A DNA stretch of 27,712 nucleotides from CALLVY01 sp937899855 (GTDB lineage: Bacteria > Bacteroidota > Bacteroidia > Chitinophagales > Saprospiraceae), in contig JBCBQC010000084.1 in NCBI GenBank assembly GCA_039820405.1, positions 1-27,712 of the forward strand, written 5' to 3'. Position numbers and translations under genes: made by a program. Below the pieces are notes generated by a model, which worked only from the letters and a program-made list of their open reading frames with translations, was not told the origin of the DNA and searched no databases. Shown here piece by piece: positions 7,905 to 16,375 of the stretch (within the stretch, counting starts at the first letter, position 1; the number at the start of each line of letters is the position of its first letter).

Positions 7905-10031
7905 ATGCCAACCGATTCGATTCACCGCATCGCCCAAGCGCTCCAACTGCCCGCCAATAAGGTCAGCAATACCCTCCGCCTGCTGGGAGAAGGCGCCTCC
8001 ATCCCCTTTATCGCCCGCTACCGCAAAGAAATGACGGGCTCGCTGGACGAGGTCCAGGTCGCCGATATCCAGCGGGAGCACAAACGCTTGGAGGATTTGG
8101 AAAAACGCCGGCAAAGTATCCTGCAATCCATTGAGGAACAGGGGAAACTGACGCCCGAGCTGCGCCGCCGGATCGAAGGCAGCTACGACCTGACCGAATT
8201 GGAGGACCTCTACCTGCCCTACAAAAGAAAGCGCAAGACCCGCGCCAGCGTCGCCCGGGAAAAGGGACTCGGCCCCCTGGCCGAAAGCTTGTGGGAACAA
8301 GGACCGCAGGCCCCCCAGCGCTTGGCCCAGGATTACCTCAGTGAAGCCGTCGCCGATGTCGACGAAGCCCTGCAAGGGGCCCGCGACATCCTCGCCGAGC
8401 GCATCAACGAGGACCAACGGGCGCGCAACAGCGTCCGCCGTAGCTTTGAACGGGGCGCCACGATCAAATCCCGCGTGGCGCGGGGCAAGGAGGAGGATGG
8501 CGCCAAGTATCGCGACTATTTTGAATTTGAGGAAGCCCTTAAAAAGTGTCCCTCCCACCGCCTGCTGGCCATCCGCCGGGGAGAGGAAGAAGGCTTTCTC
8601 CGGGTCGGTATCGGCCCCGATTCCGAGGAAACGCTTTACCACCTGGAGCGCCAGTTTGTCAAAAACCGCAGTGCGGCAGCCGAGCAAGTTCGGGAGGCCC
8701 TGCGGGAAGGGTACAAACGCCTGCTGGCTCCCTCCATCGAAACGGAATTTCGCAACCTGTCCAAAACCAAGGCGGATGCCGAAGCCATCGACGTCTTTAC
8801 CGAGAACCTGCGTCAGTTGCTGCTCGCCGCCCCCCTGGGGCAAAAACGCGTCCTGGCCATCGATCCTGGCTTTCGGACGGGCTGTAAGGTCGTCTGCCTC
8901 GACGCCAGCGGTCACCTCCTGCACAATGGTACCATTTTCCCCCACCCTCCCCAATCACGCCGCACCGAAGCCATCGACTCCGTACTGGATTTGGTCCGGC
9001 GCCACCGCCTGGAGGCCATCGCCATCGGTAACGGCACGGCGGGTCGGGAAACCCTGAGTCTTTTTCGCGACGTCGACTTTGGCCAGGCGGTACAGCTTTT
9101 TTTGGTCAACGAAAGTGGGGCCTCTATCTACTCCGCCTCCGCCATTGCCCGCGAGGAGTTTCCCGATCAGGACGTCACCGTCCGCGGCGCCGTATCGATC
9201 GGTCGGCGGCTGATGGACCCCCTAGCGGAGCTGGTCAAGATCGATCCCAAGTCAATCGGAGTGGGTCAGTACCAGCACGACGTCAACCAGGGGCAGCTCA
9301 AGGAGAGCCTGGATCGGGTGGTGGAGAGCTGTGTCAACTCGGTGGGGGTCAATTTGAATACGGCGAGCAAGCACCTGCTGACCTACGTTTCGGGACTGGG
9401 CCCTAGTCTGGCGCAAAACATCGTTGACTACCGGCAGGAAAAGGGGCAGTTCCGATCGCGGGAAGAGCTCAAGGGGGTTGCCCGGATGGGCAATAAGGCC
9501 TTTGAGCAAAGTGCGGGCTTTTTGCGGATCCGCGATGCCCAGCACCCACTCGACAATACGGCCGTACACCCCGAGCGCTACGCCCTGGTGGAGCGAATGG
9601 CCCGCGATCTGGATTGTAGCCTGGTTCAGTTGATCGAACAGCCGAGTTTGCAAAAGAAGATCCCCCTGCGGCAGTACGCCAGCGAGGAGGTGGGCCTACC
9701 GACCCTCAACGATATTTTGGCGGAATTGCAAAAGCCGGGTTTGGATCCCCGGGGCACGGCGCAAGCTTTTGAATTTGCGCAGGGGGTCAATAGTATTGAA
9801 GATGTGAAGGTGGGGATGGTGCTGCCGGGGATCGTGACCAACGTCACCAATTTTGGGGCCTTCGTCGATATTGGGGTGAAGCAGGATGGCTTGGTACACA
9901 TTTCTCAGCTGGCCAACCGTTTTGTCAAAAACCCCGCCGACGTAGTCAAGCTACAGCAGCGGGTCAAGGTCCGGGTACAGGAGGTGGACCTGAAGCGCAA
10001 GCGCATTCAACTATCGATGAAAGAGGTCTAA
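7905..10031 (+). CDS. tex: Tex family RNA-binding transcription accessory protein
   Basis: Cytoplasmic nucleic-acid-binding protein of the Tex/Spt6-like family, implicated in transcription and RNA metabolism. Domains in order: helical N-terminal Tex domain (about 1-190, including IPFIARYRKEMTGSLDE), YqgF/RuvC-like fold beginning VLAIDPGFRTGCK with Asp320, a helix-hairpin-helix region (about 491-545, YVSGLGPSLAQNIVDYR), and an S1 RNA-binding domain (about 636-705, GIVTNVTNFGAFVDIG...GLVHISQL). Its 708 residues are typical. I chose the ATG at 7905, because an in-frame TTG 30 bases upstream overlaps the likely promoter. The HExxH lipoprotein gene follows after 18 bp. Confidence 0.96.
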   Translation: MPTDSIHRIAQALQLPANKVSNTLRLLGEGASIPFIARYRKEMTGSLDEVQVADIQREHKRLEDLEKRRQSILQSIEEQGKLTPELRRRIEGSYDLTELEDLYLPYKRKRKTRASVAREKGLGPLAESLWEQGPQAPQRLAQDYLSEAVADVDEALQGARDILAERINEDQRARNSVRRSFERGATIKSRVARGKEEDGAKYRDYFEFEEALKKCPSHRLLAIRRGEEEGFLRVGIGPDSEETLYHLERQFVKNRSAAAEQVREALREGYKRLLAPSIETEFRNLSKTKADAEAIDVFTENLRQLLLAAPLGQKRVLAIDPGFRTGCKVVCLDASGHLLHNGTIFPHPPQSRRTEAIDSVLDLVRRHRLEAIAIGNGTAGRETLSLFRDVDFGQAVQLFLVNESGASIYSASAIAREEFPDQDVTVRGAVSIGRRLMDPLAELVKIDPKSIGVGQYQHDVNQGQLKESLDRVVESCVNSVGVNLNTASKHLLTYVSGLGPSLAQNIVDYRQEKGQFRSREELKGVARMGNKAFEQSAGFLRIRDAQHPLDNTAVHPERYALVERMARDLDCSLVQLIEQPSLQKKIPLRQYASEEVGLPTLNDILAELQKPGLDPRGTAQAFEFAQGVNSIEDVKVGMVLPGIVTNVTNFGAFVDIGVKQDGLVHISQLANRFVKNPADVVKLQQRVKVRVQEVDLKRKRIQLSMKEV

Positions 10032-10049
10032 ATTCAAAAATGGAGCTTT

Positions 10050-11096
10050 ATGAAGTCAGTATCTACTTGGTCCTGGTACGCACTTTTGCTGCTGGCGGGG
10101 GCTTGTCAAGGACAGCGGCAGGCCGCCGACCGGACCCGCTTTTCGCCCCGGCAGGAATTGGTCCTGCTGGATAGCCTGGCCGCCACCCAGGCCGTTATCC
10201 GCGATGCCGAAGAAGGCTTTTTCGACCGCGTTGGCATCCTCGACATGTCGATCCAAATGCGGCGCAACTACCCCGATACGACGCCCTGGGAACGGGTACG
10301 GACCGACTACCAGCGTTTTTTACAGGCCGACGTCACCAGTTTTAGCCCCACCGAAAAGGAACAATTGCGTACGACCTTCCGCCGTGCCCACGCACTGTGC
10401 GAGGCGCTTCATCCGAGCATTTTCCCGGGGGAGTTGAAGCTGATCAAATCCAAGGGCCAGCCCTACGGGCCCCTGACCTTTTACACCCGCGAGAATTGCA
10501 TCGTCATTCCACAGGGCATACTCGGCGCTGGCAATGAGGAAGGCCTGCTGGATGTGGCCCTCCACGAAATTTTTCACATTTACTCCCGCTACCACCCCAA
10601 AACGCGAAACGCACTCTACGCCCTGATCGGTTTTGAGGCCCTCCCCGCCGACCAAATGCTTTATCCACAGGTGCTGCGCAAACGCATTCTTTTGAACCCC
10701 GATGGCATCAACTGTGCCTACCGCATCCAACTGCGAGGGGCGGATACCAACCCCATCCAAGCCATTCCCTTGATCGTAGCCAATGAAGATCAATTTCTAC
10801 CCGAGAAAGACAATTTTTTCGGTTATCTAGCTTTTAATTTATACGAGGTGGAAACGCCCCGGAACGCCCCCATCAAGGTGCGGACGGATGAAGCGGGCTT
10901 CAGTACCCTCAACTTACGGGAGCACCCCGATTTTTTTGAACAGATTACGGACAATACGCAGTACATCATCCACCCCGATGAAATCATGGCGGACAACTTT
11001 ATGCTGCTGGCGATGGGACAGACCAAAGATGGCCGCAGTGCTGCCGGTCAGGACCTGCTAAAAGCCGTCGAACGCATCCTGCGTCAGTCCCAATGA
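10050..11096 (+). CDS. Putative HExxH zinc-dependent lipoprotein
   Basis: 348-residue predicted lipoprotein: an N-terminal hydrophobic segment ends in LLAGAC, with Cys19 the lipidation site. The core has HEIFH (His172, Glu173, His176), the HExxH zinc-binding signature of metallopeptidases, in a helix preceded by a hydrophobic strand. A late HPDEIMADNF (308-317) contains Glu311, a reasonable third zinc ligand. I do not recognise a named peptidase family, so activity is inferred from motif only. It sits 18 bp after tex and 48 bp before a small secreted protein, likely in one transcript. Similar proteins annotated as hypothetical occur in Bacteroidota, in my recollection. Confidence 0.75.
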   Translation: MKSVSTWSWYALLLLAGACQGQRQAADRTRFSPRQELVLLDSLAATQAVIRDAEEGFFDRVGILDMSIQMRRNYPDTTPWERVRTDYQRFLQADVTSFSPTEKEQLRTTFRRAHALCEALHPSIFPGELKLIKSKGQPYGPLTFYTRENCIVIPQGILGAGNEEGLLDVALHEIFHIYSRYHPKTRNALYALIGFEALPADQMLYPQVLRKRILLNPDGINCAYRIQLRGADTNPIQAIPLIVANEDQFLPEKDNFFGYLAFNLYEVETPRNAPIKVRTDEAGFSTLNLREHPDFFEQITDNTQYIIHPDEIMADNFMLLAMGQTKDGRSAAGQDLLKAVERILRQSQ

Positions 11097-11144
11097 GGGG
11101 GCATTGGTGCCAAACTAGCCCCCAACCACCAAAACTAAAACGCT

Positions 11145-11630
11145 ATGCGCCCATTGCTTTTACTTTGCAGTGCCCTATTGTTCCAGGCCCCTTCCGGGTC
11201 GGCCCAGGCCGATTTGCCAAAGGAAGACATTCTAGAGGCCATCGCAATGATCCTGTCCCTGCCCGAAACCGAGGCCCTCTACCAGCACAGCTTTACCGAA
11301 GGCCTGACGCTCCTACTCTACCAGCCCGAGCGGCCCTACGTTGGCAACCGCCGAACCGATGTGGGCTTTTACCACAACCTCAGCGATCGCGACTTCTCCC
11401 GTTTCCCCCGACCGGTCCAACTCCTCAACCGCTTTCAAGCGGCAGATTTTGACATCGAACCCCGTTACCTCACCCATTTGGGCATCACCACGAGTCCCAA
11501 TCGGATTCGGATTGGCCTTTCCTCCACCTTGTTTGAGGATGAAGACTTTTACCTAGCCCAGTTTGCCCTGGTTCGGGAAAACAGTGAGGCCGACTGGGAA
11601 ATTCACTCTCGATATTTTGAAATCCGTTAA
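11145..11630 (+). CDS. Small secreted protein, unknown function
   Basis: 161 residues with a signal peptide (MRPLLLLCSALLFQAPSGSA, cleavage near residue 20). The mature part is mixed alpha/beta and ends in strands (YLAQFALVREN, WEIHSRYFEIR), a shape reminiscent of small single-domain periplasmic proteins. I recognise no family. It lies 48 bp after the HExxH lipoprotein and 11 bp before pbpC, so it is probably co-transcribed with both. Codon use matches its neighbours. Confidence 0.72.
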   Translation: MRPLLLLCSALLFQAPSGSAQADLPKEDILEAIAMILSLPETEALYQHSFTEGLTLLLYQPERPYVGNRRTDVGFYHNLSDRDFSRFPRPVQLLNRFQAADFDIEPRYLTHLGITTSPNRIRIGLSSTLFEDEDFYLAQFALVRENSEADWEIHSRYFEIR

Positions 11631-11641
11631 GTCCATTCCCC

Positions 11642-14035
11642 TTGCGTCGTCTCCTTCGCTTGCTTTTCTACCAGTACCCCCGCGTGAGCCTCACCGCTTT
11701 CTTGCTACTCGCCATCGCCTACTGGAATTGCCTGCCCGATCCGCTGTTTAAAGACCCCACCTCCCTGGTGCTGGAGGCGCGCGACGGTCAGCTACTCAGC
11801 GCTCGGATCGCCAGCGATGGACAATGGCGTTTTCCCCGACGCGATAGCCTCCCCGAACGCTTCGTTCGGGCCCTGGTTGAATTTGAAGATCGGCGCTTTT
11901 TTCGCCACCCCGGCATCGACCCCATTGGGCTGGCCCGGGCCCTGCGGCAGAACTGGGACGAGGGTCGGATCGTGAGTGGTGGCAGTACCTTGAGCATGCA
12001 GGTCATTCGGCTGGCGCGGAAGGGGAAGCGGCGATCGCTATGGCAAAAAGTCATCGAAATGGTGCTCGCCTCGCGTTTGGAGCTGACGCACAGCAAGTCC
12101 GACATTTTGGCCCTCTACGCGGCTCACGCTCCCTTCGGGGGTAATGTCGTGGGACTCGACGCCGCCGCCTGGCGCTACTACGCCAAATCGCCACAACTGC
12201 TTTCCTGGGGAGAGGCCGCCACGCTGGCCGTACTGCCCAATAGCCCCGCCCTCATCCATCCGGGCCGCAACCGGGATGCCCTGCTCGCCAAACGCAATCG
12301 CCTGCTGGATCGCCTGGTACAAAGCGGCACTATCGACGCGATAACGGCCGAACTGGGCCGGGCCGAGCCCCTACCCGAACGGCCCCATCCCCTGCCCAAC
12401 GAGGCCCCCCACCTGCTCAACCGCGCCAAGACGGAATATTTTCGGAACCAAGCCAAGGCCAACTCCCGACTGCGCAGTACCCTCGACCACGCCCTACAAC
12501 GCAACGTGGCGGCCATCCTCCAGCGACACCAACTGCACTTGCGGGCCAACGGTATCCACAACCTCGCCGCAGTAGTCATCGAGGTGGAAAGTGGCGACGT
12601 TCGGGCTTACCTAGGCAATGTACCGGGCATCGGCGCCGCGTACCAGGAGGCCGTCGACGTCCTCAAAGCACCTCGCAGTACCGGCAGTATCCTCAAACCC
12701 TTTTTATACACGATGAGTATGCAGGATGGTTTTATCCTACCCCGCAGCCTCCTGAGTGACGTTCCCACCCAGTTCAACGGCTACCGCCCAGAAAACTACC
12801 ACCGGTCCTACGACGGGATGGTTTCCGCTCGCCGGGCCATCATCCGGTCGCTCAACGTGCCCATGGTACAACTGCTCCAGGACTACGGCTTGGAACGCTT
12901 TCACTTTGGACTCAACAAATGGGGCTTTAGCAGTATCCGTCGTTCGCCGCAGCACTACGGCTTGCCGCTCATTTTGGGGGGTGCCGAAGCCAGCCTGTGG
13001 GAAGTCACCAATACCTACGTCAACTTGGCGCGAAGCCTACTGCATTATCCCATTTACAACAGTCGCTACGACGCCCGGGATTTTCGCCCCCCCAATTACC
13101 AGCACGGCCGGTCGGTTGCGGCCAGTCCGGCGGAGCAACGTACCGATGAGGCTCCCTACGCGGCGGCGGGGGCGATCTGGCATTGTTTGGAGGCCATGCA
13201 GGAGGTTCAGCGCCCCGATTCGGAGGGCAACTGGGAGCAGTTTGGCGCGCAACAGCGGATCGCGTGGAAGACCGGCACGAGCTTTGGCTTTCGCGACGCG
13301 TGGGCCGTAGGGGTCACGCCACGCTATGCAGTGGGGGTTTGGGCGGGAAATGCCGATGGAGAGGGACGCCCCGGTCTGGTGGGGGTACGGGCCGCTGCAC
13401 CGGTCCTGTTTGAGGTATTTGATTTGCTGAGAACGGGGGATTGGTTTGAGATGCCCTACGATGATTTGGTTCGGATTCCGGTGTGTCGGCAGAGTGGGTA
13501 TCGGGCCGGGGCGCTTTGTACGGCGGACAGCGTTTGGGTACCGGCGGCGGGGCTCAAGGTCCGGGCTTGTCCCCATCACCAGTTGGTACACCTGGATGCC
13601 GGTGGGCAGTGGCGGGTCAATGGCGACTGCGAAAATCCCGGTCGGATGCGTCAGGAAGCCTGGTTTGTCCTGCCTCCCGTAGCGGAACACTACTACAAAA
13701 ACAAACAACCCCACTACCGACCGCTTCCCCCCTACCGCGCAGATTGCAACCCAGTGGAACCCAGCGCCCCCCCCATGCAGCTCATTTATCCCCAGGCGGG
13801 AGCGGAAATCTACCTGCCCATCGACCTGGACGGTCGAGTGAGCAAAACCGTTTTTAAAGCCGCCCATCGCGACCCCACCACCACCATTCACTGGCACTTG
13901 GACGAGACCTATTTGGGCAGTACGGAGCAATTTCACCACCTGGAGCTACGGGCAGAAGAGGGTCCCCACCGACTCACCCTAGTGGACGAAGTGGGGCACC
14001 GCGTCCAACTTCCGTTCAAAATTCTGGCCCAATAA
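11642..14035 (+). CDS. pbpC: Penicillin-binding protein 1C (bifunctional peptidoglycan synthase)
   Basis: Inner-membrane enzyme with a transglycosylase and a transpeptidase domain facing the periplasm. Order: membrane anchor (about 10-28); GT51 domain with EFEDRRFFRHPGID (catalytic Glu82), GGSTLSMQ and the following helices; transpeptidase with Ser349-x-x-Lys352 (STGSILK), Ser403-Leu-Asn405 and Lys543-Thr-Gly545; and a C-terminal BiPBP_C beta domain (about 690-797). 797 residues is normal for PBP1C. The start is TTG at 11642; no ATG in frame gives a complete anchor. The gene begins 11 bp after the preceding stop. The alpha-2-macroglobulin gene often paired with pbpC is not in this window. Confidence 0.94.
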   Translation: MRRLLRLLFYQYPRVSLTAFLLLAIAYWNCLPDPLFKDPTSLVLEARDGQLLSARIASDGQWRFPRRDSLPERFVRALVEFEDRRFFRHPGIDPIGLARALRQNWDEGRIVSGGSTLSMQVIRLARKGKRRSLWQKVIEMVLASRLELTHSKSDILALYAAHAPFGGNVVGLDAAAWRYYAKSPQLLSWGEAATLAVLPNSPALIHPGRNRDALLAKRNRLLDRLVQSGTIDAITAELGRAEPLPERPHPLPNEAPHLLNRAKTEYFRNQAKANSRLRSTLDHALQRNVAAILQRHQLHLRANGIHNLAAVVIEVESGDVRAYLGNVPGIGAAYQEAVDVLKAPRSTGSILKPFLYTMSMQDGFILPRSLLSDVPTQFNGYRPENYHRSYDGMVSARRAIIRSLNVPMVQLLQDYGLERFHFGLNKWGFSSIRRSPQHYGLPLILGGAEASLWEVTNTYVNLARSLLHYPIYNSRYDARDFRPPNYQHGRSVAASPAEQRTDEAPYAAAGAIWHCLEAMQEVQRPDSEGNWEQFGAQQRIAWKTGTSFGFRDAWAVGVTPRYAVGVWAGNADGEGRPGLVGVRAAAPVLFEVFDLLRTGDWFEMPYDDLVRIPVCRQSGYRAGALCTADSVWVPAAGLKVRACPHHQLVHLDAGGQWRVNGDCENPGRMRQEAWFVLPPVAEHYYKNKQPHYRPLPPYRADCNPVEPSAPPMQLIYPQAGAEIYLPIDLDGRVSKTVFKAAHRDPTTTIHWHLDETYLGSTEQFHHLELRAEEGPHRLTLVDEVGHRVQLPFKILAQ

Positions 14036-14075
14036 GCCAAAAAATTGGCCTTAGCTATTGCTTCGTATCCATTTC

Positions 14076-14091
14076 ATCGCTATATTGCGAT
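14076..14091. promoter_or_regulatory. Predicted ArsR operator 1, upstream of arsR
   Basis: Near-palindrome ATCGCTATATTGCGAT with perfect 5-base arms (ATCGC/GCGAT), ending 23 bases before the arsR ATG. It overlaps a possible -7 element (TATATTGC, 14081-14088), so bound repressor would block transcription. It shares the ATCG-N8-CGAT frame with the site at 14476, which argues for autoregulation. Confidence 0.7.
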
Positions 14092-14114
14092 TCAATACAT
14101 TGATACAGCCTGCC

Positions 14115-14423
14115 ATGGGTACCACCAAGAAAGAACTTTTTTCGTTGGAAGACAACCAAGTTGCGGCCATTGCGAAAGCAGTGGGTCATCCCGCGCGAGT
14201 AGCGATTCTCAAGCAGCTTGCGCGATTAGACGCTTGCGTTTGTGGAGATTTGGTAGATGTACTACCGCTCTCCCAGTCGACAGTTTCCCAGCATTTAAAA
14301 GCTCTGAAAGAGGCGCATTTGATCTTGGGAGAGGTGGAAGGCAAAAACGTCTGCTACTGCATCAACAAGGAAGTGTGGGAAAAGGCGCAGTCTTTATTGA
14401 CCGACTTTTTTAGTCGCCGCTAA
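14115..14423 (+). CDS. arsR: ArsR/SmtB family metalloregulatory repressor
   Basis: 102-residue winged-helix repressor that leaves its operator on binding a thiophilic ion such as arsenite. The N-terminal helix is followed by VGHPARVAILKQL. The ligand site ACVCGDLVD carries Cys41 and Cys43, matching the ELCVCDL arsenic signature. The recognition helix is LSQSTVSQHLKALKEA, followed by a wing with Cys80 and Cys82 (NVCYCIN). The second Cys pair could add ligands. I start at the ATG at 14115; an in-frame TTG at 14058 would run through the operator. The gene is flanked by its own operator and followed by a terminator-like hairpin, then by a second operator and a DUF6428 gene. Confidence 0.92.
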   Translation: MGTTKKELFSLEDNQVAAIAKAVGHPARVAILKQLARLDACVCGDLVDVLPLSQSTVSQHLKALKEAHLILGEVEGKNVCYCINKEVWEKAQSLLTDFFSRR

Positions 14424-14425
14424 TC

Positions 14426-14465
14426 AGCCAAGTACGAAGCGAGGCCTAGGTCTGGCTCTTTTTTT
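14426..14465 (+). terminator. Probable terminator after arsR
   Basis: AGCCA (14426-14430) can pair with TGGCT (14453-14457) around a GC-rich loop that can itself fold (GAGGCC/GGCTC), followed by C and seven T. The stem is imperfect, so termination may be partial. Confidence 0.45.
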
Positions 14466-14475
14466 ACTCCATATC

Positions 14476-14491
14476 ATCGTAATATTACGAT
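14476..14491. promoter_or_regulatory. Predicted ArsR operator 2, upstream of the DUF6428 gene
   Basis: Perfect 16-bp palindrome ATCGTAATATTACGAT, ending 17 bases before the ATG at 14509. Same ATCG-N8-CGAT frame as the operator at 14076. The pair marks the DUF6428 gene as a member of the ArsR regulon. Confidence 0.78.
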
Positions 14492-14508
14492 AAAAAAATG
14501 AAATCATT

Positions 14509-14979
14509 ATGACTACCCAAGAATTTACCCGTTTACTGACCGAAAAGGCAGAATTGGAATTGCAATTTGAGTACGCTCCGGGGCGGTACTTACCGCCGGC
14601 TTACCACATCACGGAGATCAAAAAAGTCCAGACCGAGTCGGTCGACTGTGGGGGACGTCCGCATCAGTATCAGGAGACGGTGGTCCAGCTGTGGTGGGAT
14701 GGCAAGGAGCAGCGGGAGCGGCCGATGTCGGCTCGGAAAGCCGGGCGTATTTTTGAACTGGTGGAGGCACAGTTGCCCTTGGTACCGGAGACCGAAGTAT
14801 TTTTCGAGTACGGGTACGGGGAATTGCGGACCTCGGTGTACCGGGCCAAGGGGATTCGGCAGACGGAGGAGCAGTTGATCGTTCAGCTTGAGGTACCGAT
14901 GCCGGAGTGCAAGCCCAAGGTCGAGTGGGAAGCGGCGCAGGGGACGATCGCTTGTGGTGGGAATACGGGCTGCTGCTGA
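14509..14979 (+). CDS. DUF6428 family protein, ArsR-controlled
   Basis: 156-residue cytoplasmic protein resembling the DUF6428 family, found beside arsR and arsenic genes in Bacteroidota. Conserved-looking blocks are LPPAYHITEIKKV followed by VDCGG (Cys47) and a VVQLWWDGKEQ strand. The C-terminal tail holds Cys149, Cys155 and Cys156 (CGGNTGCC), plus Cys134 before it; such a tail could bind arsenite or another soft metal, but that is inference. No catalytic motif is visible and the biochemical role is unknown. A perfect ArsR-type palindrome sits just upstream. Neither arsC nor an Acr3/ArsB exporter follows; the next gene is an unrelated SPOR protein. Confidence 0.83.
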   Translation: MTTQEFTRLLTEKAELELQFEYAPGRYLPPAYHITEIKKVQTESVDCGGRPHQYQETVVQLWWDGKEQRERPMSARKAGRIFELVEAQLPLVPETEVFFEYGYGELRTSVYRAKGIRQTEEQLIVQLEVPMPECKPKVEWEAAQGTIACGGNTGCC

Positions 14980-15044
14980 GGTAAGGTGGGGAGCAGTAGG
15001 GAGTCGTGACGGGGGTGGTACTTTTATTTTAGCGATATTTTAGC

Positions 15045-15052
15045 TACTTTTG
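15045..15052 (+). promoter_or_regulatory. Candidate promoter for the SPOR-protein gene (TACTTTTG)
   Basis: Exact TAnnTTTG match in the 148-base gap before the gene at 15128, giving a predicted leader of about 65 bases. No strong -33 TTG is visible. Confidence 0.5.
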
Positions 15053-15127
15053 AAGGCTAGAGTATGACCTAAGCACGCTGGGAACACTATCACCACCATT
15101 CCGATTCATTTTAAAAGCGAAGGCAAT

Positions 15128-16165
15128 ATGAATATTGACATACCCGCCTGTATTGCGGAGTTGTTGTACGAGCACGATTCGGTGATTATTCCCGATTTTG
15201 GGGGCATTGTAGGTATTTATCAGGCTGCACAAATTGATCACGTGCAGGGGATGATGCATCCGCCTTCTCTGGCGCTGCGTTTCAATGAAAATTTGGTCAT
15301 CAACGATGGGGTGCTGATCAGTCACCTCCGCAACAAGTTCCAATTGAGTTTGGAGGATGCCCAAGTGTTGATCCGTGAATACGTCGCCCAGTTGCAGGAC
15401 AAACTACAGCGCAAGGAGATCATCGTTTTTCCCAAGGTGGGTCGTTTGTACTGCGATTTTGACAATAACTTTCGTTTTTTACAGGACAGTACCAATTACA
15501 ATACGACGGCCTTTGGCCTACCCGAGTTGCAATTTTTCCCCATCCTTCGCAACCGCGAAACCCTCCACCAAGAGGCTCCCCTACCCCAAGATGGCAGCAG
15601 CCAGCCCGTTCGTCAAAAACGGAGTTGGGTACGCCAATTGGCCCGGCAGGAATTGGTTCCGATGGTCGCGGGCGGATTGGTGCTCGTCATCGCACTGGCC
15701 ATTCTTTTTGGCCCATCCGAGGCGCCCGCTCCCGCTCCCTTTCAGGCCAAACCCGTAGCGGACAGCTACCTCAACCAAAAACCCGTCCGCGAGGCGCGCG
15801 CTTCGATCATCGACCTACCCGGTACGACGGAGACTTCCGAACGCACTCCCGCCCCCGTAGCGAAAGCGGTACCCGAAGCGGAGACCGAAATCGGGGAGAC
15901 GCCCCCGATGGATACCGAAGAATCGACCCTAGCTCCCGAGCAAAAGGTATGCGTGATCATCACGGGTGCATTTGGGCAAAAAAGCAGCGTCAAAAAACGC
16001 TTGCGCGAATTGATCGACCTGGGTTTTGCACCGTATCAGGACAAAAAAGGACGACTGACCCGGGTGGGCATTCAGTTTGCCTACGAGGCGGAAAGCGACA
16101 TCGACTACAAACTTTCGATCCTTCGGGACAGGGTCGAGGATGGCTCCTGGGTACTGAGCGAGTAA
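15128..16165 (+). CDS. HU-CCDC81 and SPOR domain-containing membrane protein
   Basis: 345-residue single-pass protein of a type common in Bacteroidota. Residues 1-140 resemble the two HU-like CCDC81 domains (IAELLYEHDSVIIPDFGG, then GVLISHLRNK...LQRKEIIVFPKVGRL). A membrane helix lies at about 177-194 (VPMVAGGLVLVIALAILF), followed by a Pro/Glu-rich linker and a C-terminal SPOR domain (about 275-345), which binds glycan strands stripped of stem peptides at division sites. The N-terminal domains face the cytoplasm, so the protein could link cytoplasmic partners to septal peptidoglycan. It has its own likely promoter and terminator and is probably monocistronic. Confidence 0.88.
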   Translation: MNIDIPACIAELLYEHDSVIIPDFGGIVGIYQAAQIDHVQGMMHPPSLALRFNENLVINDGVLISHLRNKFQLSLEDAQVLIREYVAQLQDKLQRKEIIVFPKVGRLYCDFDNNFRFLQDSTNYNTTAFGLPELQFFPILRNRETLHQEAPLPQDGSSQPVRQKRSWVRQLARQELVPMVAGGLVLVIALAILFGPSEAPAPAPFQAKPVADSYLNQKPVREARASIIDLPGTTETSERTPAPVAKAVPEAETEIGETPPMDTEESTLAPEQKVCVIITGAFGQKSSVKKRLRELIDLGFAPYQDKKGRLTRVGIQFAYEAESDIDYKLSILRDRVEDGSWVLSE

Positions 16166-16187
16166 ACCGCCCGAGTAGGGGAAAAGG

Positions 16188-16222
16188 AAAAGGGGCTGCA
16201 GGACGATGCGGCCCCTTTTTTT
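16188..16222 (+). terminator. Rho-independent terminator after the SPOR-protein gene
   Basis: Stem AAAGGGGCTGCA / TGCGGCCCCTTT with one mismatch and a 6-base loop, ending in a run of seven T. It lies 22 bases after the stop codon. Confidence 0.88.
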
Positions 16223-16375
16223 ATGGAAATTTGGTGGAAATGGCCCCTGGCCAAGCGAAATTTGCCCTTTGTCCCGAATCTTAAATCTTATTTCAAAAAA
16301 TACCGCAAAACCAATTTTAATTCTTCAAACAATTTAAATAAGGAGTAAAAACCAAATTTTATTTTACAAATAAGA

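Noticed and set aside
14058..14114. TTG start extending ArsR by 19 residues
   Set aside because: The extension runs through the operator palindrome and is not family-like; ATG at 14115 is better.
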